DNA from: an uncultured Ruminococcus sp.
GTDB lineage: Bacteria > Bacillota > Clostridia > Oscillospirales > Acutalibacteraceae
Assembly (NCBI GenBank): GCA_902792115.1
Contig: CADAYJ010000005.1
Span: forward strand, 1 to 36,502
DNA: 36,502 nt
Direction: 5' to 3'
A model generated the notes under the pieces. It ran no database searches. It had not been told where the DNA came from and was given only the letters and a program-made list of their open reading frames with translations. Shown one piece after another: positions 15,651 through 24,545 of the stretch; position 1 is the stretch's first letter; the number at the start of each line of letters is the position of its first letter. Both the position numbers and the translations under genes were made by a program.

Positions 15651-16103
15651 CTATCCGGCATATGGCTTTTTGTATCGCTTGGCTTCGGGCTGCAGGGCTT
15701 CTTCCACCTCACCGAGCAGTTTTCGCAGCTCAACGCGGCGGCGCGCGAAGTCCTCTTCGGTGTCCTCAAAGGCGTACCAGCGCACCCATTCCTCGAGATC
15801 AGTTTCGATATCGCGCAGCAGCATATCCGTAATATCCATGAAATCAAGCTCGTTTATAGTTTTCAGCTCGGCGTCTTTATCTTCCGCCTTGTGTATCACG
15901 ACATATGTAGTGTCGTAAAACGAGATGATATAGCAGAAGTTCCCCGCGCCCTCGTCGATGAAGAGTGCAAGCGGAACTTTGTTTTGCAGCGCGGTTTTGC
16001 ATGACTTGAGCCAGTCAAACGGGGTATCGAAGATATAGTTTGCATACGATTCAAAAGCCCCGAGTGAAACGCGGGCAAAGCCGTTTTCCGGTTTGTCAAG
16101 CAT
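15651..16103 (-). CDS. Unknown acidic 150-residue protein
   Basis: I do not recognise this protein. It is soluble, with a beta-rich N-terminal half (CYIISFYDTTYVVIHKAED) and a charged, probably helical C-terminal half (ETDLEEWVRWYAFEDTEEDF, then RRVELRKLLGEVEEAL). The ATG at 16103 is preferred to an upstream in-frame start because GAGGAGG stands 7-13 nt before it. It is the last gene of the tepA-to-DUF3810 chain, 19 nt after the DUF3810 stop, so it is probably co-transcribed. No signal peptide, membrane helix or metal site is visible. Confidence 0.75.
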   Translation of the reverse strand: MLDKPENGFARVSLGAFESYANYIFDTPFDWLKSCKTALQNKVPLALFIDEGAGNFCYIISFYDTTYVVIHKAEDKDAELKTINELDFMDITDMLLRDIETDLEEWVRWYAFEDTEEDFARRRVELRKLLGEVEEALQPEAKRYKKPYAG

Positions 16104-16122
16104 AATACTGCCTCCTCTTTTT

Positions 16123-17307
16123 TTACTTGCCGTCAAAGCCTCCGAATTCGCTGTAATACTGCATCATCAGCAGCGTGACCTCGCTGTAATTCGGCTTGTA
16201 GTCGAGCGCGTCCATGTATGCGTCCGTCATTTTGTCGCTCACGTTCTCGACGATCTCCGCCGCTTTAGGCTGCGTCTGCTCGTCGCGCTTTTTGAGGTAT
16301 TCCCACGTTTCTCTGTCATAGCAGCTGTTGTCAAACCGCACCGTGTCGCTTATCTGCACCTGTGAATCGTAACGGTCCTTCGGCACGGAGTTCTTATAGT
16401 CGCTGTCGATGTACGAAAGCACACAGAGGTATCCCGAATACCGGACGGCAGGATCGTCGCTGCGTGTGCAGGCGAGGTACGACATAAAGTTAGCCTCGCT
16501 CTCGTAGATATAACCCTTCAGATGCGCGTATTCGTGCGCGACGACATGAGGCATATACGAGTCGGAGACGTATTTGCTGTAATTCGCCTCCATCGAGAAA
16601 GGAAAGTATACTCCGATCACGCCGGACCTGTACATAAAGTACGAGCCCCACATCGGTTTTGCGTGGGGGTAATACCCCGAAAGGCGCGGAAATTCGTCCG
16701 CAATACGGTGCAGCGCGTCTGCGGCGGCGTCTGCGGCGTTTCCGGGAAAAACCATCGTACCGTCGTCCTTGCGCTCCATCTGCGGCGCAAGCTCGTTGCA
16801 GCGCTCAACGATGCCGTTTCTCACTTCCTCGAAGTCGGAAAGCTGAAATTCTCGGATCCCGCCTGAGAAGGAGAGCGGCGTGGAGCAGTACAGGAACGTG
16901 CAGTTGAGCGTATACAGCAGCACGACGGTCAGCGCCGTCACGAGCACCGCTTTCAGATATGTACACGCAGCTTTGATGAACCGTTTTTTCTTTCGCAGAA
17001 ATATCATCAATATCAGAACGATCACTGCGGCGCACAAGAGGATCAGCGCCAGCGTAATAAGCACCTCGCCGAGCGAGAAAGGGAAAAGTCCGGAGAACCG
17101 CCCCGTAGTCTCTGCGGCAAAGCGGAAGATGTGGTCGGCGTAGAAGTCGCTGACGGACTGAGAGCAAAGTGCGGATACGTTCAGCGCCGCAATGAGAGCG
17201 GCGTAAACGAGCGTGAAGCTCCAGAAGCCTCCGAGCCTGCGCTCCCGAGCCGGCGCCCTCGCCTCCATCTTTGACGTATTCTGTTTTTCAAGCTCTGTAA
17301 CTGTCAT
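16123..17307 (-). CDS. DUF3810-type membrane protein with HExxH metalloprotease motif
   Basis: The 394-residue protein has a basic N-terminal stretch, then three hydrophobic segments (about residues 27-50, 78-105 and 115-140), followed by a domain that carries the zinc-peptidase signature: H258-E259-Y-A-H262 in AHEYAHLKG, with E269/E271 in YESEANF the likely third ligand. This arrangement matches the DUF3810 family of predicted membrane-bound metallopeptidases. The substrate is unknown. The ATG has AAGGAG about 10 nt upstream. It is 24 nt after ribF and 19 nt before the unknown gene at 15651, so it belongs to the same transcript. The peptidase activity is inferred from the motif only. Confidence 0.85.
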   Translation of the reverse strand: MTVTELEKQNTSKMEARAPARERRLGGFWSFTLVYAALIAALNVSALCSQSVSDFYADHIFRFAAETTGRFSGLFPFSLGEVLITLALILLCAAVIVLILMIFLRKKKRFIKAACTYLKAVLVTALTVVLLYTLNCTFLYCSTPLSFSGGIREFQLSDFEEVRNGIVERCNELAPQMERKDDGTMVFPGNAADAAADALHRIADEFPRLSGYYPHAKPMWGSYFMYRSGVIGVYFPFSMEANYSKYVSDSYMPHVVAHEYAHLKGYIYESEANFMSYLACTRSDDPAVRYSGYLCVLSYIDSDYKNSVPKDRYDSQVQISDTVRFDNSCYDRETWEYLKKRDEQTQPKAAEIVENVSDKMTDAYMDALDYKPNYSEVTLLMMQYYSEFGGFDGK

Positions 17308-17331
17308 GATACTCGGCTCCTTAAGCTATGC

Positions 17332-18264
17332 TCACGCGCCGAGCTTCTCGTAGATGCCGAGCTGCGTTATGTGGTCGATATCGTTATGTATTTGTGCGGC
17401 AAGAGCGTCGAGATCGGGGAATTTCCGCTCGTCGCGTTCAAACCAGAGCAGCTCCGTGACGACGTTCTCGCCGTAAAGCTCACCGGAGACAGGCTCTAAA
17501 ATATGCGTCTCGCAGTTTACGCCGCACCCGGAAACGGTTGGGCGAACGCCGATATTTGTGACGGCTCTGTACCGTCTTCCGCCGATGACTGCAAAGGAAG
17601 CGTACGCGCCGAATCGCGGCACGACGAAGCCGTCCGGCAGCGGCTGATTGATCGTCGGAATGCCGACGGTGCGTCCGTTTTCCTTGCCGTGGACGACGGC
17701 GCCGGGAATCGAGAACGGCTTAGCAAGCAGCGCATTAGCGGCGTATACCTTGCCGTCCGCGATCATGCGGCGGATCCTGCTGGAGCTTATCGGCTCGCCT
17801 CCGGTGCAGACAGGCTCCGTTATGAAAACGTCCGTGCCGTGCATTTCACAGCGCTCTCTCAGAAGCTGCGTGTTCCCGGCAGCACCCTTGCCAAAGTGAA
17901 AATTAAAGCCGCAAAAGACGGCTTTCGCGTTCATCCTTTCGATCAATACTTCGTCCGCAAACTTTTCGGCGGACATCTCTCTGTACTTCATAAAATCAAC
18001 GGCAAAGCACAGCTGCGCGCCGGATATCTCTCCGATATCGGACAGCCGCTGCGAATACGTCCTCAGCGCTTGGCTTTCGGATTTTCCCAGCGCCGCGCAC
18101 GGCGACTGTGCAAACGTAAAAACGCAGGGGAGAAGACCGCTCTGCTGTGCGTAGGAACGCATTGATGTAAGTATGCGCCGGTGGCCTGTGTGAGTGCCGT
18201 CGAAAAACCCGAGAGCGACGCAGCATGGTTCGCCCCGGAGGGGTATGTCGTTTATTATCTGCAT
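17332..18264 (-). CDS. ribF: Bifunctional riboflavin kinase / FAD synthetase
   Basis: Phosphorylates riboflavin to FMN and adenylates FMN to FAD. The 310-residue product has the two expected domains: an N-terminal nucleotidyltransferase with GFFDGTHTGH (HxGH at 25-28) and ISSSRIRRM, and a C-terminal riboflavin kinase domain with GRTVGIPTIN, TNIGVRPT and the catalytic Glu region NCETHIL. I place the start at 18264, after GGGTG, because the extra upstream residues of the open frame are outside the family. A candidate promoter lies at 18329-18357, so it can be expressed apart from the genes before it. No FMN riboswitch fits in the short leader. Assignment is firm. Confidence 0.95.
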   Translation of the reverse strand: MQIINDIPLRGEPCCVALGFFDGTHTGHRRILTSMRSYAQQSGLLPCVFTFAQSPCAALGKSESQALRTYSQRLSDIGEISGAQLCFAVDFMKYREMSAEKFADEVLIERMNAKAVFCGFNFHFGKGAAGNTQLLRERCEMHGTDVFITEPVCTGGEPISSSRIRRMIADGKVYAANALLAKPFSIPGAVVHGKENGRTVGIPTINQPLPDGFVVPRFGAYASFAVIGGRRYRAVTNIGVRPTVSGCGVNCETHILEPVSGELYGENVVTELLWFERDERKFPDLDALAAQIHNDIDHITQLGIYEKLGA

Positions 18265-18328
18265 GGTAACACCCTTATTATTATTGATACGATGCGCAGC
18301 CTTCAATGCGCTGCCGCTTGTTAATAGT

Positions 18329-18357
18329 ATTGTACCTTTTTTCGCCGAATTCCGCAA
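18329..18357 (-). promoter_or_regulatory. Candidate promoter of ribF
   Basis: On the minus strand TTGCGG, 17-nt spacer, TACAAT, in the 102-nt gap before ribF. The -35 box is weak. Confidence 0.45.
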
Positions 18358-18366
18358 GTGGTTTTG

Positions 18367-19308
18367 TCAGGGAAGTTCTTCCTTGACGGTAAGACCTTCC
18401 TGAGTGCCGTCGGTGAGGACGGCGATCGTTCCGGAACGATCGGTGCGGAGGATCGTGCAGCCTGCGGCTTCGAGCCGTTCGATCGCGCCGCCGTTCGGCA
18501 GATACGCGCTTTCCTCGACCTCGATCACCGCATATCTCGGCGATACGGCGCGCAGGAATTCCTCGCTCGACGAGCCGCCGCTGCCGTGGTGAGCGACGAG
18601 AAGCACGTCTGCGGAAATATCGCGTCCGCTTTTCAGGATATCGCGCTCCGCCTTCTTTGAGATATCTCCCGTAAAGAGCGCGGAGAATTCGCCGTATGTG
18701 AGCCGCAGAACGACGGAGTTGTCGTTTGACTTCTTGTATGTGCCGATCGGCGCGATCACCTCTAGCCTTGCGCCGCCCAGACGGTATTCGTCTCCCGGCT
18801 CTGCATATTCAATGGGAACGCCGGCGCTTTGCAGAGCGCTTTCGATCTCGGCGTACTGCGGACTGTCGCAGCTTTCACAGTACGGAGCAGTCAGAAAGCG
18901 CTGTGCGCCGAATTCCCCGATAACCTCCGGAAAGCTGCCGGTGTGGTCGCTGTCCGGGTGCGTCAGCACGGCGAGATCGAGCCTGTCCGCCCCGAGGCGG
19001 TGCAGCAGATCGGACGCGCTGTTCTGCGCCTTCTCGCGTCCGCTGTCGATCAGCATATATTCGCCGTCGGCGCGGACAAGCGTGCAGCCGGCGCTTCCGC
19101 AGTCGGAGAAAAATACGGCGAGCGGACTGCTCTCGGACTGCATATAGAGCGATTCTATCCCGAACACGGGAAAGAGTGCCCTTATCTGTCCGCGGCAGAC
19201 GATACTCAATACCGCCACGACCGCAAGCGCGGCCGTGGCGGCAGCTGTTCTTATCTTTTTCTTTGTGAAGCGTTGGGACGGCTGCCCCTTATCACCCTTC
19301 AGCGACAC
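18367..19308 (-). CDS. ComEC-type metallo-beta-lactamase fold hydrolase, membrane-anchored
   Basis: A 313-residue protein with one N-terminal membrane helix (about residues 20-38) and an outward-facing MBL-fold domain like the C-terminal domain of ComEC/Rec2. The dinuclear metal site is intact: H117, D119, D121 and H122 in THPDSDH, D215 in LFTGD, and H240 in VAHHGSGG. Family members act on nucleic acid or phosphodiesters; this one's substrate is unknown. The GTG start overlaps the end of ftsK by 17 nt and AAGGAAG stands upstream, so it is translationally coupled to ftsK. It is of interest because the comEC of this window (25530-27761) lacks these ligands. Confidence 0.88.
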   Translation of the reverse strand: MSLKGDKGQPSQRFTKKKIRTAAATAALAVVAVLSIVCRGQIRALFPVFGIESLYMQSESSPLAVFFSDCGSAGCTLVRADGEYMLIDSGREKAQNSASDLLHRLGADRLDLAVLTHPDSDHTGSFPEVIGEFGAQRFLTAPYCESCDSPQYAEIESALQSAGVPIEYAEPGDEYRLGGARLEVIAPIGTYKKSNDNSVVLRLTYGEFSALFTGDISKKAERDILKSGRDISADVLLVAHHGSGGSSSEEFLRAVSPRYAVIEVEESAYLPNGGAIERLEAAGCTILRTDRSGTIAVLTDGTQEGLTVKEELP

Positions 19309-21982
19309 CCGATATCTTCCTTTCGATCCATTCCTGCTCCGTGATCAGGACCTTCCTTGATTTGCTTCCCTCGTGCGGCCCTACGATGCCCATTTGCTCC
19401 ATCGTGTCGATCAGCCTTCCGGCGCGGGCGTAACCTACGCGCAGCTTGCGCTGCAGAAGCGAGGTGGACGCCTGCCCAAGCTCGACGACAGCCTTGATCG
19501 CGTCCTCGAGCATCGGATCGGAATCGTCGATCTCATCGGCATCCGGCTCCTTGATCATGCCGCCCTTCGTGCCGACGCTCTCGCTGATCCTGTCGATCTC
19601 CTCGGAGATGTCCTCATCGTAGTCGCTCGCGGTGTGGTTCTTGATGAAGTCAGTGACGGCCTCGATGTCCTCGTCGGACGAGAAGCCGCCCTGAACGCGC
19701 ATAGGCTTCGGGATACCGACGGGGCTGTACAGCATATCGCCCTTTCCGATCAGCTTTTCACCGCCTGCCGTGTCGAGGATCGTCTTTGAATCGACGTACG
19801 ACGCGACCTTCAGAGAGATTCTGCTCGGGATATTCGCCTTGATCACGCCCGTAATGACGTTGACGGACGGTCTCTGAGTCGCAATAACGAGGTGCATACC
19901 TGCGGCTCTCGCCTTCTGAGCGAGGCGGCAGATGTAGTCCTCGACCTCGCCGGGAGCAGCCATCATGAGATCGGCAAGCTCGTCGATCGCGATAACGATC
20001 TTCGGCATCTTCTTCTTAGCCTTCGGCGGAATATATTCACCGTTTACGACCTCGCCTTCGCCTTGCTCCTCAAGCTCCTCGTCGCTCATTGTCGCGAGGT
20101 TCTTCTCGACCATTCTGTTGTAGCTGTCGATATCCTTTACGTTGTAGAGCGAAAGCTCCTTGTATCTGTCCTCCATCTCCGCGACAGCCCAGCCGAGCGC
20201 GCCGGCAGCCTTCTTGACGTCCGAAACGACGGGGACGAGCAGATGGGGAATACCCTTGTATTTTGAAAACTCAACGAGCTTCGGGTCTATCAGGATCAGC
20301 TTTACCTCGTCCGGAGTCGAGCGGAAGAGAATGCTCATGAGTATCGAGTTCACGCAGACCGATTTACCGGAGCCTGTCGTTCCGGCGATAAGCAGGTGCG
20401 GCATCTTCGCGAGATCCATCATCACGATCTTGCCGGCGACGTCCTTGCCGATGACACATTCCAGCTTGCGTGTCTTTTTGTTCTTGTTGAATTCTGCCGA
20501 TTCGAGCAGCTCGCGCATCGTGACGGAGGTGATCGTCTTATTCGGGATCTCAACGCCGATAGCGGGCTTGCCGGGGATCGGCGCCTCCATACGGACGCCT
20601 CCCTCTGCGGCGAGATTCAGCGCGATATCGTCCGAAAGACCGGTGATCTTTGAGATCTTAACTCCGGGCGCAGGCTGTATCTCATACCTCGTGACGGACG
20701 GTCCGCGGCAGTAGCCGACGATCTTTGCGCCCACGGAGAAGCTGTCGAGCGTCTCGATCAGCTTGCGCGCGTTTTCCTTAAGCTCTCGCTCGTAGCTCAC
20801 GTGAGCCGATTTTCCCTCCGTGAGCAGCTCCGTCGGCGGATATACGTAAGACTTCGCCTTGCGTCCGCGCTTCTTTGCGGTCTTCGCGCTCTTTTTCTCC
20901 GGCTCGTCCGCCTTGGGGAAGGAGCTTTCCTTTGAGAGCGTGATCTCCTTCGCGGCCTTTGCCGCCTCCGGCTTGTAGCCCTCCTCAACGGTGTCGAGGA
21001 AGCCCTCGCCGAATATATCGTCGAACAGCTCGTCGTCCTCATTCGCATTAGGCTTGCTTTCCCTGAGCGGCGGTGCAGGATCGTCGATGTCTATGTCTAT
21101 GCTGTACGCTTCCTCAGCCTTATCGCCCTCGTCATCGTCCGGTTCCTCAGGGAAGTAGTCGTCGCCGTCGGAGAAAAGATCCTCCGAAAGCACGGGCGAT
21201 GCCGGCATCTCCTGTTCGTCCTCCTCTGGCTCGTCGTAATCGTCGTCGAGGTCGTCCGTGAGAGTGAAGTCGTCGTAGCCCTCGCCGTCGAAATATTCCT
21301 CGTCGGTGATCTTCGGCGGATGGCGCAGGAGCTGCCCGTTCTTTATGCGCTTCATAAGCTCGCCGAGCTTTTCGGAAATGATGCGGAAAAGCGACGTGTA
21401 CAGCTTCTTCACGGGTATCCCGAGCGCGAATACGGAGAGCACGAGCAGCGCGAGGATTATCAGTATCTTCGCCGGGATCGTGCCGAACAGCTTGACGAAC
21501 GGCGCTCCGAAGATGAAGCCGAGCGCGCCGCCGCCCTTGTATACTTTTCCGTCGGAGAACGCCGATCTGATGTCGAATTCTCCGTCAAATCCAAATATGT
21601 AGATGCACGCATTGAGCGCAACGACAAGCCCGGACGCAAACGAGGTGCGGAAGACGAGCTTCGGGATCGCCTTGTCGAGCATCGTCGCAACGGCGAGAAA
21701 CAGCAGCAGCGCCGGCCAGAACAGAGCCAGCATACTGAAAACTCCGCGAACGAAGTTGTGCAGCCACAGCCAGACCATATCGCCGGGGATAAATATCACG
21801 CTTGCAAGCACGACGGAAGCCACGAACATAATGAGCGAGCGGCGCTGCTTTACCGCGATAACGTCCGCGCCCGAAGCCTTTTTCTCCGGGGCAGGCGCCT
21901 TGTCCTTGGGCGCGCTCTTTTTGAGAGCAGGCCTTTTTATGGGCTTTTTCTTCTCTTTTACTTCTTTCTTTTCTTCAGCCAA
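19292..21982 (-). CDS. ftsK: FtsK/SpoIIIE-family DNA translocase
   Basis: A septal, ATP-driven double-stranded DNA pump that clears chromosomes from the closing septum; in spore formers a SpoIIIE homologue also fills the forespore. The 896 residues run: a Lys-rich N-terminus, about four membrane helices (50-195), a very acidic linker (about 220-330), and the motor. The Walker A box is GTTGSGKS with K540, followed by LILIDPKLVEF (Walker B-type) and VIATQRPSVNVITG. The C-terminal gamma winged-helix (about 830-890, QRKLRVGYARAGRLID) reads KOPS-like sites. The start is TTG with GGGGTGA upstream, 18 nt after uppP. Whether it is the FtsK or the SpoIIIE of this organism cannot be told from one copy. 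Confidence 0.95.
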   Translation of the reverse strand: MAEEKKEVKEKKKPIKRPALKKSAPKDKAPAPEKKASGADVIAVKQRRSLIMFVASVVLASVIFIPGDMVWLWLHNFVRGVFSMLALFWPALLLFLAVATMLDKAIPKLVFRTSFASGLVVALNACIYIFGFDGEFDIRSAFSDGKVYKGGGALGFIFGAPFVKLFGTIPAKILIILALLVLSVFALGIPVKKLYTSLFRIISEKLGELMKRIKNGQLLRHPPKITDEEYFDGEGYDDFTLTDDLDDDYDEPEEDEQEMPASPVLSEDLFSDGDDYFPEEPDDDEGDKAEEAYSIDIDIDDPAPPLRESKPNANEDDELFDDIFGEGFLDTVEEGYKPEAAKAAKEITLSKESSFPKADEPEKKSAKTAKKRGRKAKSYVYPPTELLTEGKSAHVSYERELKENARKLIETLDSFSVGAKIVGYCRGPSVTRYEIQPAPGVKISKITGLSDDIALNLAAEGGVRMEAPIPGKPAIGVEIPNKTITSVTMRELLESAEFNKNKKTRKLECVIGKDVAGKIVMMDLAKMPHLLIAGTTGSGKSVCVNSILMSILFRSTPDEVKLILIDPKLVEFSKYKGIPHLLVPVVSDVKKAAGALGWAVAEMEDRYKELSLYNVKDIDSYNRMVEKNLATMSDEELEEQGEGEVVNGEYIPPKAKKKMPKIVIAIDELADLMMAAPGEVEDYICRLAQKARAAGMHLVIATQRPSVNVITGVIKANIPSRISLKVASYVDSKTILDTAGGEKLIGKGDMLYSPVGIPKPMRVQGGFSSDEDIEAVTDFIKNHTASDYDEDISEEIDRISESVGTKGGMIKEPDADEIDDSDPMLEDAIKAVVELGQASTSLLQRKLRVGYARAGRLIDTMEQMGIVGPHEGSKSRKVLITEQEWIERKISGVAEG

Positions 21983-22000
21983 GTTGCTTTCACCCCAGAA

Positions 22001-22966
22001 TTATCTAAAAGTCAGCGGTTCGCCGCTGAACAGGTTGACGCCCGATTTCAGTTCTATGACGGACACGATAATGATCACGATGCCGAGAACGGCGGTGTAT
22101 ACGATAAATACGCCGGTGCGATCCTTTTCAAGCATCCACTTGAAGAGCATGATAGCGAAGAATCCGACGATCATAGCGGCGATCATTCCGGCGATCATCG
22201 CTGCCGTGGAGACCTGCAGGGTGTCCTGTGTTCCCTGAGCCCGGATCGCGTCGATGCTCTCGAGGAGCGCTGCCGCGAGAATAGAGGGGATACCGAGCAC
22301 AAAGGCGTAGTCAAGAGCGACCTGCTTGTTCAGACCGCGAAGCTCGCCCATCGCGAGAGTCGAGCCGGAGCGTGAAAGACCGGGGAATACTGCGGCGAAG
22401 CACTGGGCAATGCCGATGAACACAGCGTCAACCGTTTTAAGGCGGCGTCTGCCGGGCGCGTCTTCCGATGCGCGGGAGGCGTATTTCTTTGCGGTGTTCT
22501 CCATCGACTTGACGCCTACCCAGAGCATAAGGCTTGTTGCGAGCAGCGCAAAGCCGGTGATGATGAAGTAGCCTGTGTTGCCCTGCCAGATCTCGGCGAT
22601 GTCCTTGCCGCTGATCCCGCCGGCGCCGGGGATCGGAACAAAGAGCAGAAAGAGAGGGAGCAGTCCTATGACGAGCATGACGAGGAGGTTTGTGTCGCCG
22701 TTCATCTTGCTCCAACTGAACTTGCCGCTGAAAATGTCCTTCAGCAGCTTTCCAAACGCTTTGATAAGGCGAAGGATCAGCTTCCTGTAAACCACGCAGA
22801 CGGAAACGAGCGTTCCGACGTGAAGCATTACGTTGAAGAAGAGGTTGCCCTCCATGTCTACACCCATGATATGCTGGAAAATTGTGAGGTGGCCGCTGCT
22901 GCTAACGGGCAGAAATTCGGTCAGGCCCTGCACGATACCTAGTATTATCGCTTCAAGAATATTCAT
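22001..22966 (-). CDS. uppP: Undecaprenyl-diphosphatase (UppP/BacA)
   Basis: An integral membrane phosphatase that turns undecaprenyl diphosphate into the monophosphate carrier used for peptidoglycan and other wall polymers; overproduction gives bacitracin resistance in other species. The 321-residue protein starts with MNILEAIILGIVQGLTEF and carries both family signatures: LPVSSSGHL near residue 24 and PGLSRSGST, with about eight hydrophobic segments. I use the ATG at 22966 because AAGGAG lies 9 nt before it. The open frame extends upstream to a TTG that overlaps this ribosome binding site. It lies 18 nt ahead of ftsK and 81 nt after tepA. Confidence 0.96.
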   Translation of the reverse strand: MNILEAIILGIVQGLTEFLPVSSSGHLTIFQHIMGVDMEGNLFFNVMLHVGTLVSVCVVYRKLILRLIKAFGKLLKDIFSGKFSWSKMNGDTNLLVMLVIGLLPLFLLFVPIPGAGGISGKDIAEIWQGNTGYFIITGFALLATSLMLWVGVKSMENTAKKYASRASEDAPGRRRLKTVDAVFIGIAQCFAAVFPGLSRSGSTLAMGELRGLNKQVALDYAFVLGIPSILAAALLESIDAIRAQGTQDTLQVSTAAMIAGMIAAMIVGFFAIMLFKWMLEKDRTGVFIVYTAVLGIVIIIVSVIELKSGVNLFSGEPLTFR

Positions 22967-23004
22967 AAGTATGTACTCCTTCAATAATGATATGATACGA
23001 TGAA

Positions 23005-23041
23005 CGGCAGGCTGCCCGCTATGCCGCAGCGGGCGCTGCCG
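23005..23041 (-). other. Strong hairpin between tepA and uppP
   Basis: A two-part stem (CGGCAG/CTGCCG outside, GCCCGCT/AGCGGGC inside) with a 7-nt loop, starting at the sixth base after the tepA stop. On the minus transcript it is followed by UUCAUCGUAUC rather than a U-run, so it is probably an intercistronic stabiliser or partial terminator. Confidence 0.5.
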
Positions 23042-23047
23042 ATGCTG

Positions 23048-23740
23048 TCATTGCGCGATCATTTCCTTGAGCTTGTCGAGTGCCGCGCCGAGGGTTCCGA
23101 CGCTGTCGATAAGCCCGGCGTCCACCGCCTCACGCCCTTCGAGAACAGTCCCCACATCCATCGCAAGCTCTCCCGTCGTCATGACGAGGCTGTTGTACCG
23201 CTCGGCGGAGATGTGAGAATTGTCGGCGACGAAGTTGTTGATGCGCTGCTGCATTTTCCGGAAATACTCAAAGGACTGCCGCGCACCGAGTGTAAGCCCC
23301 GTTGAGCGGACGGGGTGGATCGTCATTGACGCGCTCGGCGCGATGAACGAGTAGTCAGCGGCGACGGCGAGCGGAACGCCTATCGAGTGACCGCCCCCCA
23401 GAACGAGCGATACGACGGGCTTCTTCATGCCGGCGAGCAGCTCGGCAAGGGCAAGCCCTGCTTCGATATCTCCGCCCACCGTGTTGAGGATAACGAGCAG
23501 CCCTTTTATCTGCGGATCCTCCTCGATCGTGACGAGCTGGGGGATAACGTGCTCGTATTTCGTCGTTTTGTTCTGCGGCGGCAGCTCAACGTGACCTTCG
23601 ATCTCGCCGATGATCGTCAGGCAGCTGATCGCCGTGTCGCTGCCGACAACGACGGTACCGTCGCATTCCTTCTCCTTCTGCTCTGCCTTCTTGGGCTTCG
23701 CCTTCTTTTTCTCCGTTTGTTTTTCATCGTTCTTATTCAT
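23048..23740 (-). CDS. tepA: TepA-like ClpP-fold serine protease
   Basis: A 230-residue cytoplasmic protein of the ClpP/SDH fold, matching the YmfB/TepA group (translocation-enhancing protein A in Bacillus). The N-terminal 25 residues are almost all Lys and Glu. The ClpP-like core has [17 protein letters not shown], and the nucleophile region [13 protein letters not shown] with Ser in the place of the ClpP catalytic Ser. [12 protein letters not shown] resembles the ClpP His region, and DSVGTL is near the end. ATG at 23740 is chosen with GAGG 10 nt before it. It is the first gene of the minus-strand chain, behind the promoter at 23816-23844. Its proposed roles, signal-peptide or membrane protein turnover, come from family knowledge. 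Confidence 0.88.
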   Translation of the reverse strand: MNKNDEKQTEKKKAKPKKAEQKEKECDGTVVVGSDTAISCLTIIGEIEGHVELPPQNKTTKYEHVIPQLVTIEEDPQIKGLLVILNTVGGDIEAGLALAELLAGMKKPVVSLVLGGGHSIGVPLAVAADYSFIAPSASMTIHPVRSTGLTLGARQSFEYFRKMQQRINNFVADNSHISAERYNSLVMTTGELAMDVGTVLEGREAVDAGLIDSVGTLGAALDKLKEMIAQ

Positions 23741-23815
23741 ATACAATACACCTCGCCTTTATTATCCCCCGAAAATACGCGGATAATATGCGCGGAGCAT
23801 ATTCATACAGACTAC

Positions 23816-23844
23816 ATTATACCATTAAATGAAAAAAGTAACAA
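23816..23844 (-). promoter_or_regulatory. Sigma-A promoter of the tepA-uppP-ftsK chain
   Basis: On the minus strand TTGTTA, 17-nt spacer, TATAAT, about 75 nt ahead of tepA. Confidence 0.7.
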
Positions 23845-23964
23845 GCAAAATCGCGAAATTTATTTCAATTTTTTTATTTTTGTTACATTTTCATCATATA
23901 AACAGCTGCTGCCGGAGCGGAATGTCCATATTTTTAAAAAAGTTAATACTTTTTCCGCTCAATG

Positions 23965-23973
23965 TGATATAAT
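23965..23973 (+). promoter_or_regulatory. Extended -10 promoter of the lipoprotein gene
   Basis: TGATATAAT is a full extended -10 box, about 46 nt before the ATG at 24020. No good -35 box is seen. Confidence 0.55.
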
Positions 23974-24019
23974 CATATCCGGAGTTTTTTGCATGATTTT
24001 TTGAAACGGAGTGAGATTT

Positions 24020-24430
24020 ATGAGAAGGATCATAGCCTGTGCATTGGCGGCGCTGCTGATATGCGCGTCTCTTTCGGCGTGCGCGGACGGCGGCGGTGAA
24101 CAGAATGAGGTGCGGCAGGGGCATACGGCGTCGAAGCTGCCTGCGCCCGAGGCAAAGGAGCTGCGCGAACAGCTCGTCGGATATTGGGGGCGCCTCGGCA
24201 AGACGATGCACGAATTCCGCGCGGACGGTACGGCGATAGTCGGCGGAATGGTCGGCACATACGAGATAAGCGACGCTTGCAGCCTCGTTATGACGTCGAA
24301 GGGCGGCACTGTGACGGAGTACGTTTGGGACGACAGCTCGCAGCAGAACTACTGGTCGCTCGACGGTGACCGCCTTACGGTAAACGGGAACGACTTCGAG
24401 CGCATCACAGAGACGGACGACGAACCGTGA
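24020..24430 (+). CDS. Small lipoprotein with DUF5640/lipocalin-like domain
   Basis: A 136-residue exported protein. It begins with a basic end and hydrophobic helix, closing in the lipobox SLSAC, with the lipid-modified Cys at about residue 22; Lgt, encoded at 32194, would modify it. The mature part has a pattern typical of small beta-barrel lipoproteins of Clostridia (the DUF5640 type): VGYWG, HEFRADGTAIV, GTYEI and WSLDGDRLTVNG. Ligand and role are unknown. ATG at 24020 is used, with CGGAG 8 nt upstream, rather than an in-frame GTG at 24011 that lies inside that site. It is a single-gene unit. Confidence 0.85.
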   Translation: MRRIIACALAALLICASLSACADGGGEQNEVRQGHTASKLPAPEAKELREQLVGYWGRLGKTMHEFRADGTAIVGGMVGTYEISDACSLVMTSKGGTVTEYVWDDSSQQNYWSLDGDRLTVNGNDFERITETDDEP

Positions 24431-24454
24431 GCGCAGCCTGCCTGCAAAAAGATT

Positions 24455-24483
24455 TTGACTTTACGTATATGATATGGTACAAT
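24455..24483 (+). promoter_or_regulatory. Sigma-A promoter of the HIT-comEC-holA-rnmV chain
   Basis: TTGACT, 17-nt spacer, TACAAT; predicted start near 24490. No other clear promoter is seen before the genes that follow up to rnmV. Confidence 0.75.
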
Positions 24484-24498
24484 AAATATGTATGCAAA

Positions 24499-24515
24499 GC
24501 CGCATTTTATGCGGC
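24499..24515 (+). other. 5'-end hairpin in the HIT-gene leader
   Basis: A perfect 7-bp stem (GCCGCAT / ATGCGGC) with a TTT loop, only about 10 nt after the predicted transcript start and 15 nt before the ribosome binding site AAGGAG. Its position suggests protection of the mRNA 5' end. Confidence 0.55.
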
Positions 24516-24545
24516 GAAATAACGGTGAAAAAGGAGACAAAACGT

